From: JAEUNX01 sp034004685
GTDB taxonomy: Bacteria; Pseudomonadota; Gammaproteobacteria; Burkholderiales; Rhodocyclaceae
Direction: 5' to 3'
Length of the DNA stretch: 64,000 nt
Assembly (NCBI GenBank): GCA_034004685.1
Contig: JAVEWG010000014.1
Span: 10,565 to 74,564 of the forward strand
The position numbers and the translations under genes are program-made. Below the pieces are notes generated by a model. It searched no databases. It saw only the letters and a program-made list of their open reading frames with translations, and was not told the DNA's origin. This document shows positions 1 through 8,589 of this stretch, piece after piece (position 1 is the stretch's first letter; every line of letters starts with the position of its first letter).

Positions 1-713
1 TACCCGCCATCGATGGGAAGCAGAATTCCGGTCACAAACGAAGCCCCGGGAGAACACAAAAAAAGTGCCCCGGCAGCGATCTCTTCGGGCCTGCCCCAGC
101 GCCCCATGGGTGAGCGTCCCAACACCCGGGCATTGCGGTCAGGGTCAGCCTGCATGGCCTTGGTCATGGGGGTGTCGATCCATCCTGGCGCAATCGCATT
201 GACCCGAATACCTTCCTTGGCCCACGCCACCGCCAGGCTCCTGGTTAGCTGAAGCACCCCACCCTTGCTCGCAGCGTAGGCGGGTGCGGTGGGACTGCCC
301 AGGGTGCTCATCACCGACCCGATATTCACCACCGAGCCACCTTGCTTGGCCAACAGGGGATAAGCGGCATAACAAACCCGCATCGTGCCGGACAGATTGA
401 CGTCGATGGTCCGCAGGAAGCCCTGCTCGGAGAACTCTTCGGCGCCGCGCCCGATCCCGGCCGCGGACACCAGGATCTGCAAGGATCCAAGCCTTCCGAA
501 AAAATGCCCGACCGCATCAGAGTCCGACACATCCAGACAGGCGGCGGCGATGCCGATACAGCCCGGATCTTCCTTGAAGGCCAGTACCTCCGCTTCGCTG
601 ACCCCAGTGGCCAGGACGTCGGCACCCGCGTCTTTCAAGGCAAGCACGATGGCCCGCCCAATTCCGCTGGTACCGCCGGTGACCACCGCCTGCTGTCCGA
701 CCAAAGTCGCCAT
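1..713 (-). CDS. SDR-family NAD(P)-dependent oxidoreductase (C-terminus cut by window edge)
   Basis: Short-chain dehydrogenase/reductase, a cytosolic Rossmann enzyme that interconverts a hydroxyl and a carbonyl group on an unknown substrate. 237 codons are visible from ATG 713 and the frame runs off the left edge at the usual C-terminal IDGG, so only about ten residues are missing. Seen: cofactor motif TGGTSGIG (residues 12-19), SAAG near 83-86, Asn106, Ser133 and the catalytic YAASK (Tyr146, Lys150), so the catalytic tetrad is complete. The start lies 11 bp after the RND transporter stop, which implies cotranscription as the last visible gene of the DUF1302/DUF1329/YCF48/RND unit. A hydroxysteroid or hydroxyacyl substrate is inferred from the neighbours only. 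Confidence 0.9.
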   Translation of the reverse strand, partial: MATLVGQQAVVTGGTSGIGRAIVLALKDAGADVLATGVSEAEVLAFKEDPGCIGIAAACLDVSDSDAVGHFFGRLGSLQILVSAAGIGRGAEEFSEQGFLRTIDVNLSGTMRVCYAAYPLLAKQGGSVVNIGSVMSTLGSPTAPAYAASKGGVLQLTRSLAVAWAKEGIRVNAIAPGWIDTPMTKAMQADPDRNARVLGRSPMGRWGRPEEIAAGALFLCSPGASFVTGILLPIDGG

Positions 714-724
714 TGCCACTGGCC

Positions 725-3169
725 TCAAAGGATATCCACATCCTTCGAAAACACATCGGGCTGCTGGGGAACAATCTCGTCCACCGCCGAGGGCGCCCGA
801 TCCGCATCAGTTCTGAGCAGGAAATGGGACAAGGCAGGAATCAGCACCAGCGCACCCACCAGGTTCCAAAGGAACATGAAGGCCAGCAAAATTCCCATAT
901 CCACCTGGAACTTGATCGGCGACCAGGCCCAGGTGATCACACCCGCCGCCATGGTGACACCCACCAAGGCCACAATCCGCCCGGTAAAGTCGAGAGAATG
1001 CAGATACGCCACCTTCAGGGTCTCTCCCCGGCGCTGGAACGCCAACTGAATGCTCAGCAGGTACAAGGCGTAGTCCACACCGACCCCCACACCCACCGCG
1101 ATCACCGGCAAGGTGGCCACCTTGATACCGATACCCAGCCAGACCATCAGCGCTTCGCACAGCAAGGATGTGATCCCCAGGGGAATCAGGGCAACGAGCG
1201 TCGCACGCCAGCTCCGGAAGGTAACAAAGCAAAGAAGGATGACCGCACCATAGAGCACGAAGTGCATGGTCCAGAAGCTCTTCTTCACCACGATGTTGGT
1301 GATGGCCTCGATCCCCGCGCTGCCGGCCGCCAACAGGAACTGACGGTTCTCGGTGTCATGTTCGGCCGCGAATTTCTCGACGCCTTCCACCATGCGGGTC
1401 AGGGTTCCGGCCTTATGGTCGGTCAAATAGGCGATAAGCGGGCTGACTCGGCACACCCGATCCACCAGATCCGGCCGATAGGAACCGAATTGGTCAAAGG
1501 CAGCTGAGCGGGTGCCGAAGTTCCGGGGGATGGTCATCCATTTGGGACTGCCCTCGAAAATGCTCGACGCGGTATTGCGCACCCCATCCGCTAGGGAGAA
1601 AGTTGTCTGAACCCCCTCGATCTCCCTCAATTCGGCACCAAGCCGGTCGATCTCCACCACCGTGTCGTAAGAACTGCACTCGGCGGCCTTGATCATCACC
1701 ACGAACTGGTCCGATGAAAGCCCGTAATGGGCGGTGATGAAGGCATTGTCCTTATTATAGACCGATTCCGGACGCAATTCCGGAGCGCCGGGGCTCAAAT
1801 CACCAAACTGAACGAAATGACCAACCACTGCGGCACCCACAGCCAGCACCGCAGCCAGGCTGACGATGATCGTCGCGCGGCGCGGCTCGGTCAGCGAAGC
1901 AAGCGTGAGGCGCACGCCCCCTTGCAACCGGCCCTCCCCGTTGTGCAAACTGCGCAAGGCCGCCGACTTGCTTACGCCGGTGTAGGACAGGAATACCGGG
2001 ATCAGCATGAGCTTGGTGAAAATCAGCACCGTGACACCGATGCTGGTCGTCACTGCCATTTCACGAATTGCGGGGATATCGATAATGGCCAACACGGCGA
2101 AGCCGACGATGTTGGTCACTAGGGCGGTCAAGCCGGCCATGAACAGGCGGCGGAAGGTATACCGCGCAGCCACATACTTGTGAGTACCCCGGCCCACGTC
2201 CTGCATGATGCCATTCATCTTTTGCGCGCCATGGGAAAGGCCGACAGCGAAGATGAGGAACGGCACCAGGATGGAATAGGGGTTTAGTACATACCCGAAC
2301 AGCTGGAGCAAACCCAACAACCACACCACCCCCAGCAGCGCTGAAAAACACAGCAGGAGGGTACTGCGAATACAACGGGTATACGAAAACACAAAGGCCG
2401 TGGCAATAAGCGCGGAAATCGCGAAATACTGCATCACGTCATAGAGGCCGGTGATCAGGTCGTGCACCAGCTTGGCAAAACCCACAACGTGGATCTTGAC
2501 GTCATCGGTCTCTAGCTGCTTGACCACATCGTCGAGCAGCTGGCCAAATTTCGCGTAATCCAGCGCTTCACCGGTTTCCGGATCCTTTTCCACCAGGGGA
2601 ATCAGGATCATCGAGGATTTCATGTCGTTGGCGACGAAGCTCCCGACAATGCCGGCCTTGGCAATATTTATCTTGAGATCATCGATGGCGTTTGGATTTC
2701 CCGACCACTTGGGCATGACCGGCCCGCCCTGGAAGCCTTCTTCCGTAACTTCGGTCCAACGCAGGCTGGTGGTCCACAACCCCCGCATGTAACCCCGGTC
2801 AACCCCGGGCAACAGATACACGGCGTCGTTGATCTTCTGCAATTGCAGCAGATAATCCCGGTCGAAGATCGTTCCACGGGTATTCTCTACCGCGATCCGC
2901 ACCGTATTACCCATACCTCGCAAACTATCCCGATTTTCAAAATAGTTCTTAATGTACGGATGGGACTGGGGAATCATGTCATCAAAGCTGGCATTTACCG
3001 GAAGCTTTAATGCATGCCAGCCAAGGAAACTGGTCATCAATACGCAGATCGCCAATACCAGCAGGCGATGGTTGAACACGAAGCGCTCCAACCACATACC
3101 GCTGTGCTCGTCGAAATCCTCCGCACGAGTGATAACCGGCATGTCCTGGGGAATATGCTTTGAAGCCAT
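725..3169 (-). CDS. MmpL/RND-superfamily inner-membrane transporter
   Basis: 814-residue RND-type permease of the MmpL class, expected in the inner membrane and driven by proton motive force. Family members export or move lipids and other hydrophobic molecules. Layout: one N-terminal membrane helix (about 30-52), a large periplasmic domain, a first helix bundle (about 235-400), a short loop and another helix near 425-450, a second periplasmic domain, and a second bundle from about 640 to 790 with a glycine/valine-rich helix (VIAVGVGVGVDYALYLL). This matches the family's twofold repeat and usual length. It sits 46 bp after the YCF48 gene and 11 bp before the SDR. No membrane-fusion protein or TolC gene is nearby, as in MmpL rather than tripartite efflux systems. 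The substrate is unknown; lipid or steroid transport is inference. Confidence 0.9.
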   Translation of the reverse strand: MASKHIPQDMPVITRAEDFDEHSGMWLERFVFNHRLLVLAICVLMTSFLGWHALKLPVNASFDDMIPQSHPYIKNYFENRDSLRGMGNTVRIAVENTRGTIFDRDYLLQLQKINDAVYLLPGVDRGYMRGLWTTSLRWTEVTEEGFQGGPVMPKWSGNPNAIDDLKINIAKAGIVGSFVANDMKSSMILIPLVEKDPETGEALDYAKFGQLLDDVVKQLETDDVKIHVVGFAKLVHDLITGLYDVMQYFAISALIATAFVFSYTRCIRSTLLLCFSALLGVVWLLGLLQLFGYVLNPYSILVPFLIFAVGLSHGAQKMNGIMQDVGRGTHKYVAARYTFRRLFMAGLTALVTNIVGFAVLAIIDIPAIREMAVTTSIGVTVLIFTKLMLIPVFLSYTGVSKSAALRSLHNGEGRLQGGVRLTLASLTEPRRATIIVSLAAVLAVGAAVVGHFVQFGDLSPGAPELRPESVYNKDNAFITAHYGLSSDQFVVMIKAAECSSYDTVVEIDRLGAELREIEGVQTTFSLADGVRNTASSIFEGSPKWMTIPRNFGTRSAAFDQFGSYRPDLVDRVCRVSPLIAYLTDHKAGTLTRMVEGVEKFAAEHDTENRQFLLAAGSAGIEAITNIVVKKSFWTMHFVLYGAVILLCFVTFRSWRATLVALIPLGITSLLCEALMVWLGIGIKVATLPVIAVGVGVGVDYALYLLSIQLAFQRRGETLKVAYLHSLDFTGRIVALVGVTMAAGVITWAWSPIKFQVDMGILLAFMFLWNLVGALVLIPALSHFLLRTDADRAPSAVDEIVPQQPDVFSKDVDIL

Positions 3170-3215
3170 GGAGATTCTTTCTCAGTGGGGCTCGTATTAA
3201 ATCGCGGGCTACCGT

Positions 3216-4286
3216 TCAGTTCAGCTGAATGCGGCGCACGCCGGCTGTACCCACGGCCACCGCCTCGTTTCCTCTGGCAAGCGCGACACCGGTAAACAGC
3301 ATCGGCTTGGAAACGGGTACCGTGCGGAATCTGCTTCCCGAATCGCTGGTCGAAAGAGCTTGACCCGTTTGGGTCACGACCAAGGCCTCACCATTTGCGA
3401 GAGTGACGCTCCCGGTGAAAGCACTACCCACGCCCGTATCGACTTTGGCCCAGCCGGATCCTTGGGCAGTCGCCATCCGATAGGCGGTGCCACGCAATCC
3501 CAAGGCGAGAACAGCATCCCCGGCTTCGACCAAACTGAAGAAAGTTCCGGCATAACCGGTTTCAACAGGGATGAAACGCTGCCCCTTCTGATCCAATTGG
3601 AAAATCACGCCCTTTTCAGAGGCGATATACACGCCACCCTTTTTGGTCCCGAGAATGGCGTTGTAGTGCACCGGCATGGGTGCATCGACCTTTTCGACCC
3701 AGGACTCCCAGGTCTTGCCGCCATCCCGGGTGGCGAGCAGGGTGCCAAAGGAACCACACACGAATCCGTTCTTGGCGTCCTTGAACCACACCCCAAGAAG
3801 CGCCTGCTCGGGCCCATCCGCGTAATTAATCTTCACATCCTGCAAGAACCGTTGAGCATCGGGATTTCCCCGATCCATCAACGCTTGAAAATGATCGGTC
3901 AGAAGCTTCTGGGCCTGCCGGCCATCCAGCTGCCGCTCCCAGGAAAGACCGCCATCCGCGGTGTGCAGGACCACCCCATCATGTCCCACCGCCCAGCCGT
4001 CTTTGTCGGTTGGGAAATTGACGCCCAGTAAATCGGACGATACTGGAACCGAAGCTTGCTGCCAGGAATTGCCGTCGTCCTCCGAGACCAGAATGAGGCC
4101 TCGAACACCAACAGCCACCAGATGATTCCCCGCGCGGGCAATCCCGCTCATCTGCGTTGTAAGGGCCACACGGCTCACCTTGATCGCAGATACATCCAGG
4201 GGATCTTTAAACGAGCTAGAGATAGCCGGTGCAGCCACAGCTGCCGCAACCACCAGCGCCAACGCCCCATAGGCCGGTTTGCGCAA
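3216..4286 (-). CDS. YCF48-like periplasmic beta-propeller protein
   Basis: 356-residue secreted protein with repeated blades of the YCF48/BNR type: recurrent W-A-V-G-x-x-G and S-x-D-x-G-x-x-W motifs, such as DGWAVGHDG, TADGGLSWER and TRDGGKTWES. The YCF48 founder helps assemble photosystem II, but bacterial relatives beside RND genes have no settled role. A scaffold or partner of the transporter is inferred. I chose the TTG at 4286 as start. GGGAG lies seven bases upstream and translation from it gives a clean signal peptide (RKPAYGAL followed by an Ala/Val-rich core). An in-frame ATG at 4361 would place 25 hydrophilic residues before the signal and has no comparable ribosome site. The next gene is the RND transporter, 46 bp downstream. 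Confidence 0.85.
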   Translation of the reverse strand: MRKPAYGALALVVAAAVAAPAISSSFKDPLDVSAIKVSRVALTTQMSGIARAGNHLVAVGVRGLILVSEDDGNSWQQASVPVSSDLLGVNFPTDKDGWAVGHDGVVLHTADGGLSWERQLDGRQAQKLLTDHFQALMDRGNPDAQRFLQDVKINYADGPEQALLGVWFKDAKNGFVCGSFGTLLATRDGGKTWESWVEKVDAPMPVHYNAILGTKKGGVYIASEKGVIFQLDQKGQRFIPVETGYAGTFFSLVEAGDAVLALGLRGTAYRMATAQGSGWAKVDTGVGSAFTGSVTLANGEALVVTQTGQALSTSDSGSRFRTVPVSKPMLFTGVALARGNEAVAVGTAGVRRIQLN

Positions 4287-4394
4287 AATCGTTCTCCCGA
4301 AATGGCGGCAGCCTTTGGGACTTCCGTAGCGCCGTCCAATTATTAATCGCAGATAAGACAAGGGCCCCGGCTAGGAGACACTCATCAAAACAGG

Positions 4395-4427
4395 GCGGGC
4401 AGACGGTGGAGATCACCGCCTACCCGC
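4395..4427 (-). promoter_or_regulatory. Intra-operon hairpin between DUF1329 and YCF48 genes
   Basis: A 14-bp stem (4395-4408 with 4414-4427) closes a 5-base loop. It is fully paired in the minus-strand RNA if two G-U pairs are allowed. No T-run follows, so a full terminator is unlikely. An mRNA stabiliser or attenuator that lowers downstream expression is inferred. Confidence 0.45.
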
Positions 4428-4481
4428 ATCTGGCAATCACGCCATGCGTGATTCGCTGCCTAACTCAAGCACTGGCCAGAA

Positions 4482-5876
4482 TCAGCGCAACCCCATGCCG
4501 GCCATGGAGTCCGGCGTGAAGAAGTTCTTGGCGAAGGGGGCAACCTTGTAGGAGGAAGTGTACTTCGGGTCGCCATGAATGGCTTGACGGTTCTGGTTCA
4601 GATAAGAACTCTTGGCCAAGTCGTACAGCACATAGACCGTGTTGCGCAGTTCAGGCTTGTCGTACATCTGGATCGACGGCTGATACATGATGTGGTGCAC
4701 CTTGCCGGCCTGGTCGAACGCCGTGAATTCCATCATGTTCCAGCTGTCCTCGTCGATCAGGAAGATCCGCTTGGAATGAACGTGACGCTCACCCGGCTTG
4801 AGGGTTGCTTCCACTACCCAGACCCGGTGCAGCTCAAAGCGGAGCGCCGACGGATGGATGTGCTTCGGGCCATGCAACTCGGCGTTCGGCGCGCTCCAGA
4901 ACTTGTAGGTGTTGTAAGGAATGTACATTTCCTTGCGGCCCACCAGCTTGAAGTCGAACTTGTCCATCTTGCCGTCAAAGCCGTTGATCTCGTCGTACAG
5001 CAGGATGCCACCAGAAGTGATGGCCACGCCGTCATAGGAGAACTCCGGCGCCAGACGGACCCGGCGCTGCCCCGGAATGTAGCTCCAGGCCGGCGCCCCC
5101 TTGATGTCGGGACGCAGGAACTGGTGCCGCATCTGCATGGTGCCCACCTGGGAGGCAGGGGCGATGGACTTGGAAATCAGCGCCCAGTAGGGCTCGTCAT
5201 CCGTCAGGGCAGTCCGGGAAGTATCCCAATACAGGTTCTGGTTATAGATGGTCTGCAGGGAGGTGTTGACCTCGTTGCCGGCAGCATCCACCAGGAACGT
5301 GTCGATCGGCATCATGGTGTAGGGCTGCTCGGGTTTGAGCGCTGCATTCCACATGGCCTCGACCCCGCTCTTGGGAATCGGGAACGGAGTCTGGGCATGG
5401 GCGCCCTCCACACCTGGCACCGCACCGCCCCACACGATCTTGGGCTTCATCACGTTCTTGACGGTGTTCTCATACACATAGCTGGGGAAGCAGGCCGAAC
5501 GGCGGGTCGGATAAACTTCCACCGCAAAGCTCTGGGGGTAGCGCCGGAACAATTCCTTGGTGCCCTCATCGAGCTTGTCCGCGTACTTGGGGACGTCGGC
5601 CGCCTTGATGGTGTACAAGGGCTTGTCGGCCGCGAACGGATCAATATAGGGGGCCCCACCCGCCGCACCCTTGATCGGCGCATAGCCGGCCGGAGGGGTA
5701 CACACCCCGCCCGTCCATTCCGGGATCGTGCCTTCCTTGTTGCCGGCCTTGATGGCTCCCAGGGGGGTGAGGCTCTTGCCCAGTTCCGCCGCTTCTTCAG
5801 GCGTGGGAGCGGCCCCAGCCACCTGAACGCCCAGCGCACTCAGGACCGCCACAAAAATGACTTTCGAATACCGCAT
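4482..5876 (-). CDS. DUF1329 (LolA-like fold) periplasmic protein
   Basis: 464-residue exported protein of the DUF1329 family. This family is often annotated as outer-membrane lipoprotein-sorting-like because its predicted fold resembles LolA/LolB. Seen: signal peptide (MRYSKVIFVAVLSALG, cleavage after AGA), the family N-terminus with P-T-P-E-E-A-A-E-L-G and IPEWTGG, and late aromatic-rich segments (KHIHPSALRFELHRVWVVEA). No lipobox cysteine is present, so it should be soluble in the periplasm. GAGGAG precedes the ATG. It follows the DUF1302 gene by 84 bp. DUF1329 and DUF1302 genes are recurrent neighbours. A hydrophobic-ligand carrier between barrel and transporter is inferred. Confidence 0.92.
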   Translation of the reverse strand: MRYSKVIFVAVLSALGVQVAGAAPTPEEAAELGKSLTPLGAIKAGNKEGTIPEWTGGVCTPPAGYAPIKGAAGGAPYIDPFAADKPLYTIKAADVPKYADKLDEGTKELFRRYPQSFAVEVYPTRRSACFPSYVYENTVKNVMKPKIVWGGAVPGVEGAHAQTPFPIPKSGVEAMWNAALKPEQPYTMMPIDTFLVDAAGNEVNTSLQTIYNQNLYWDTSRTALTDDEPYWALISKSIAPASQVGTMQMRHQFLRPDIKGAPAWSYIPGQRRVRLAPEFSYDGVAITSGGILLYDEINGFDGKMDKFDFKLVGRKEMYIPYNTYKFWSAPNAELHGPKHIHPSALRFELHRVWVVEATLKPGERHVHSKRIFLIDEDSWNMMEFTAFDQAGKVHHIMYQPSIQMYDKPELRNTVYVLYDLAKSSYLNQNRQAIHGDPKYTSSYKVAPFAKNFFTPDSMAGMGLR

Positions 5877-5912
5877 TGTTATATCTCCTCGCTATTTTCT
5901 TTATTTCCTGCC

Positions 5913-5934
5913 GGCGGGGGCCGCAACCCCCGCC
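5913..5934 (-). promoter_or_regulatory. GC hairpin between DUF1302 and DUF1329 genes
   Basis: Perfect 8-bp G/C stem (5913-5920 with 5927-5934) and 6-base loop just downstream of the DUF1302 stop, with no T-run. It probably protects the upstream message or tunes the ratio of barrel to periplasmic protein; this is inference. Confidence 0.45.
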
Positions 5935-5960
5935 TGACGAATCATCCAAACCGCTGGATG

Positions 5961-7850
5961 TCAGAAACTCGTCTTGAAACTGAAGGACAGCCAGCCACGG
6001 TTGTTGGCGGAAGCCGCGCTGCCCGCCATGGTGGACACCACTTCGGCACCCGGCACGCTGCCGTTGGCCGCCGAACCCACCTGGGTGTTGTAGTCCGTGC
6101 TGGCGTCGTTGTAGGCCAGGGTGAACTCGTAGCGGGCCTGGTACTTCGCCTTCAGGCCGATGGAGTACTTGTAGCCGCCCTGGACCGAACCTCCCAGGGT
6201 GACCCCGTTGCCCATCAGGCCGTAGGAGAAGGAGGTGGGCATGGACAGATCCCAGCTCGGGAAGGCCTGGGGCCACTCGGGGGTGAAGCCCACATTGAGG
6301 GCCAGGGCGTCGTCAGTGGAGCAGCCGTCATTCTTGCTGCGCTTGCCGGCGGCGATGCCACTGGGCATGTAGCCCTTCTTGCACAGGTAGTCTTCGGAGT
6401 AGAAGAGGTTGGCGTTCTCGGTGACCTTGTCCAGCTTCTGATAGGCCAGTTCGCCCTGCAGCGTGCCGCCGTCCCACAGAGGGGTCTTGGGCAGCAGGTA
6501 AATGGCATTGAGCACGCCGTGCCAGGTGTTGCCCCGGGCCCCTTCCACCTGTTCGTAGGTGGGCGTCTGGTTCAGGGGGATCGCCCGGCCGGCCGGGGTC
6601 AGGAAGAAGGTGGGAACGAACACCCCGGGGGCGACCTGGGTCACGCCGGTGGTGTTGGCGCCGCCGCTGCCCACAAAGAAGCCCGACACGGTGTTGAGGG
6701 CGGTGTTCTTGCGATAGGACGCTTCGACCCCGACGCTCACCCCATAGACGGCCTTGGACAGGCTCATGCCGTACATTTCGGTGCCCCGGGCATAGGACAG
6801 GCGCACCCCCAGGTTGGCCGGGTTACTCAGCCCGGCCAGGCCACCGGCTTGCTGGGTGGAGGACCAGGGCAGCTTTTCGTCGTACTTGCGGTAGTAGAAG
6901 CCCATGGTGCCGTCGAGCCAGGCGGGCGACCAGCGCAGGGCCAGGCCGTAGTCCCCGCCGTTGCGGCCCGGGGTCACCGAATCCAGGGAGCGGATGCAGC
7001 CGCCGCCCACCGAGACCGAGGCGCAGGTGGGGTCGCTGCCGTAGGGGTCGCCGGCGCCGTCGGAGGGACCGAAGTAGGTGCCGCCCGGCACCAGGCGGAA
7101 GGGCTTCCAGTCAAACTGGTAGAGGGCATTGGCCGACAGGGTGTCCGACAGTTGCCATTGGGCCGACAGCTGGTTGATCGGCATGAACAGTTCCTTGGCC
7201 TCGGCACCGGGGCTGGTGGCCGCCTTGATGGTGTCGATGGGGCCCAGGCCGGCGGAAACACCGTCGGCAATCGTGTACAGGGCTTCACCCCAATACACGT
7301 TGTGCTGACCCAGCTTGAGCTTGAGAGAGGTGTCCCCCAGGTTGAAGTTGCCAAAGGCGAACACGTCCAGGAACTCTCCGGAGCTGCCCGTGGCGTAGCT
7401 CTCGGCGTAGGAGGCGTACTTGCGGCTGGCACCGTAGTTGGACTTGGGGGCCAGGGGACCATAGGCCGCGGTCAGCGCCGGGTTGGTCTTGGATTTGTCG
7501 TCGTAGGCAAATTCGGACCAGGCCGCCGCGCTCACCCGGAAGCCATAGCTGCCGCGATAGACAAAGTCGAATTCAGTCAGAAGATCCAGGCGGTTGGTGA
7601 CCAGGTCACCTTGCTTGAAGCGGGCTTCGGTTTCGTCATGGCCCGCTGTCTTGGCAAAATGCGAATTGGGATCCTCCATCCGCCAGCCCGCGTTGTAGCG
7701 AACCGAATTGTCCCAGCGCATCTCAATGTCAGAGTTGCCCGCATCAATGCTGATCGCGTGGGCCGACGTCGCCCCGGCCAACGCCAGCGCCACCATCACC
7801 GATAGCTTGGTAACCGTGGAAGGACACCCTGCTGCTATTTTTTTCGCCAT
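5961..7850 (-). CDS. DUF1302 outer-membrane beta-barrel protein
   Basis: 629-residue DUF1302 protein. Seen: N-terminal signal (MAKKIAAG, then a VMVALALAGATSAHA core and cleavage site), many alternating amphipathic strands rich in Tyr/Trp/Gly, and a C-terminus ending in Phe (FSFKTSF). A terminal aromatic is typical of proteins assembled into the outer membrane by BAM. The start at 7850 is fixed by GGAGGAGGAAG a few bases upstream; an in-frame ATG at 7949 has no such site. It is the first gene of a five-gene minus-strand unit with DUF1329, YCF48, RND transporter and SDR. Function unproven; a porin-like passage for hydrophobic compounds is inferred. Confidence 0.9.
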   Translation of the reverse strand: MAKKIAAGCPSTVTKLSVMVALALAGATSAHAISIDAGNSDIEMRWDNSVRYNAGWRMEDPNSHFAKTAGHDETEARFKQGDLVTNRLDLLTEFDFVYRGSYGFRVSAAAWSEFAYDDKSKTNPALTAAYGPLAPKSNYGASRKYASYAESYATGSSGEFLDVFAFGNFNLGDTSLKLKLGQHNVYWGEALYTIADGVSAGLGPIDTIKAATSPGAEAKELFMPINQLSAQWQLSDTLSANALYQFDWKPFRLVPGGTYFGPSDGAGDPYGSDPTCASVSVGGGCIRSLDSVTPGRNGGDYGLALRWSPAWLDGTMGFYYRKYDEKLPWSSTQQAGGLAGLSNPANLGVRLSYARGTEMYGMSLSKAVYGVSVGVEASYRKNTALNTVSGFFVGSGGANTTGVTQVAPGVFVPTFFLTPAGRAIPLNQTPTYEQVEGARGNTWHGVLNAIYLLPKTPLWDGGTLQGELAYQKLDKVTENANLFYSEDYLCKKGYMPSGIAAGKRSKNDGCSTDDALALNVGFTPEWPQAFPSWDLSMPTSFSYGLMGNGVTLGGSVQGGYKYSIGLKAKYQARYEFTLAYNDASTDYNTQVGSAANGSVPGAEVVSTMAGSAASANNRGWLSFSFKTSF

Positions 7851-8589
7851 TCTTGTCTTCCTCCTCCTTGTAATTTCAAACGACTTCCACCTGATCTGCT
7901 CACAGCAAAACCAAGGATCCTTAATACGAGACAGCCCCCATGCACTCACCCAGCGGCGCCCGGCAAACCCAGTAACTCATGAAGGGGCCCACGACTCTGC
8001 CCATGGAGTGGGTGGCATCACACCACGCCCAAAGTCAGACTGCAACACCCACTTACACCGATGAATTGGACCTGAACTAACAGTGTATCATTTTCACATC
8101 ATTGAAAGCCTAGGCTCACGGAACGCTTGCCGCGCAGCCATCGTTGATGGTAGGGAAAATCTCCTGCGCAAAACAGGGCCGCGCTCATTTCTTCTGGCGG
8201 AGGACGGTTCCATTGGGGAAGGGCTTCGATGGGGCGCACCGTAGCAACCAATGCGCCAGGCTTTCCCTGCCCATCCAGAGCCCGGACTCACCCCCCATCC
8301 AAAGAATGCCCGGGGACTTTGGTACCACCGGGTCGGGGAGATATGCCGCGGCTCCTTCGACGAGAGGCCGATGGTTGTGATAAAAAAGAAGGTTGCATGC
8401 GGCCAAGTGAACGTAAATCCTTGGAAACACCGCCAACTCGCGGATCGGACTTCCGCTCCAAAAGATCCACAGGCCGGGACATGGGTGCCCGGCCGGGGGA
8501 TACCGCACAGCCTCAGGCCTGAACGGGCACCCTAACGCTTTGATTTTCGCGAAACCTACATTAAGCAGCAGCTGGAGAGGAGTCTCACG
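7851..8589. other. 739-bp divergent intergenic region, no gene seen
   Basis: Separates the DUF1302 operon (minus) from the acyl-CoA dehydrogenase pair (plus), so it must carry both promoters. I find no open frame with ribosome site and plausible product. Its base composition is less GC-rich than the flanks near 8070-8110. The only structure I can point to is the inverted repeat at 8483-8532, listed separately. Confidence 0.6.
8483..8532. promoter_or_regulatory. Inverted repeat upstream of acyl-CoA dehydrogenase genes
   Basis: GGGTGCCCG at 8483-8491 is matched by its exact complement CGGGCACCC at 8524-8532, with a 32-base spacer, ending 57 bases before the GTG start at 8590. It could be a regulator half-site pair or an RNA stem in the leader. 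Function is unproven. Confidence 0.3.

Noticed and set aside
4575..7805. Very long plus-strand open frame opposite DUF1329 and DUF1302
   Set aside because: Antisense shadow of GC-rich genes: low-complexity His/Gly/Gln/Arg protein, no ribosome site, and both genes on the other strand are clear families.
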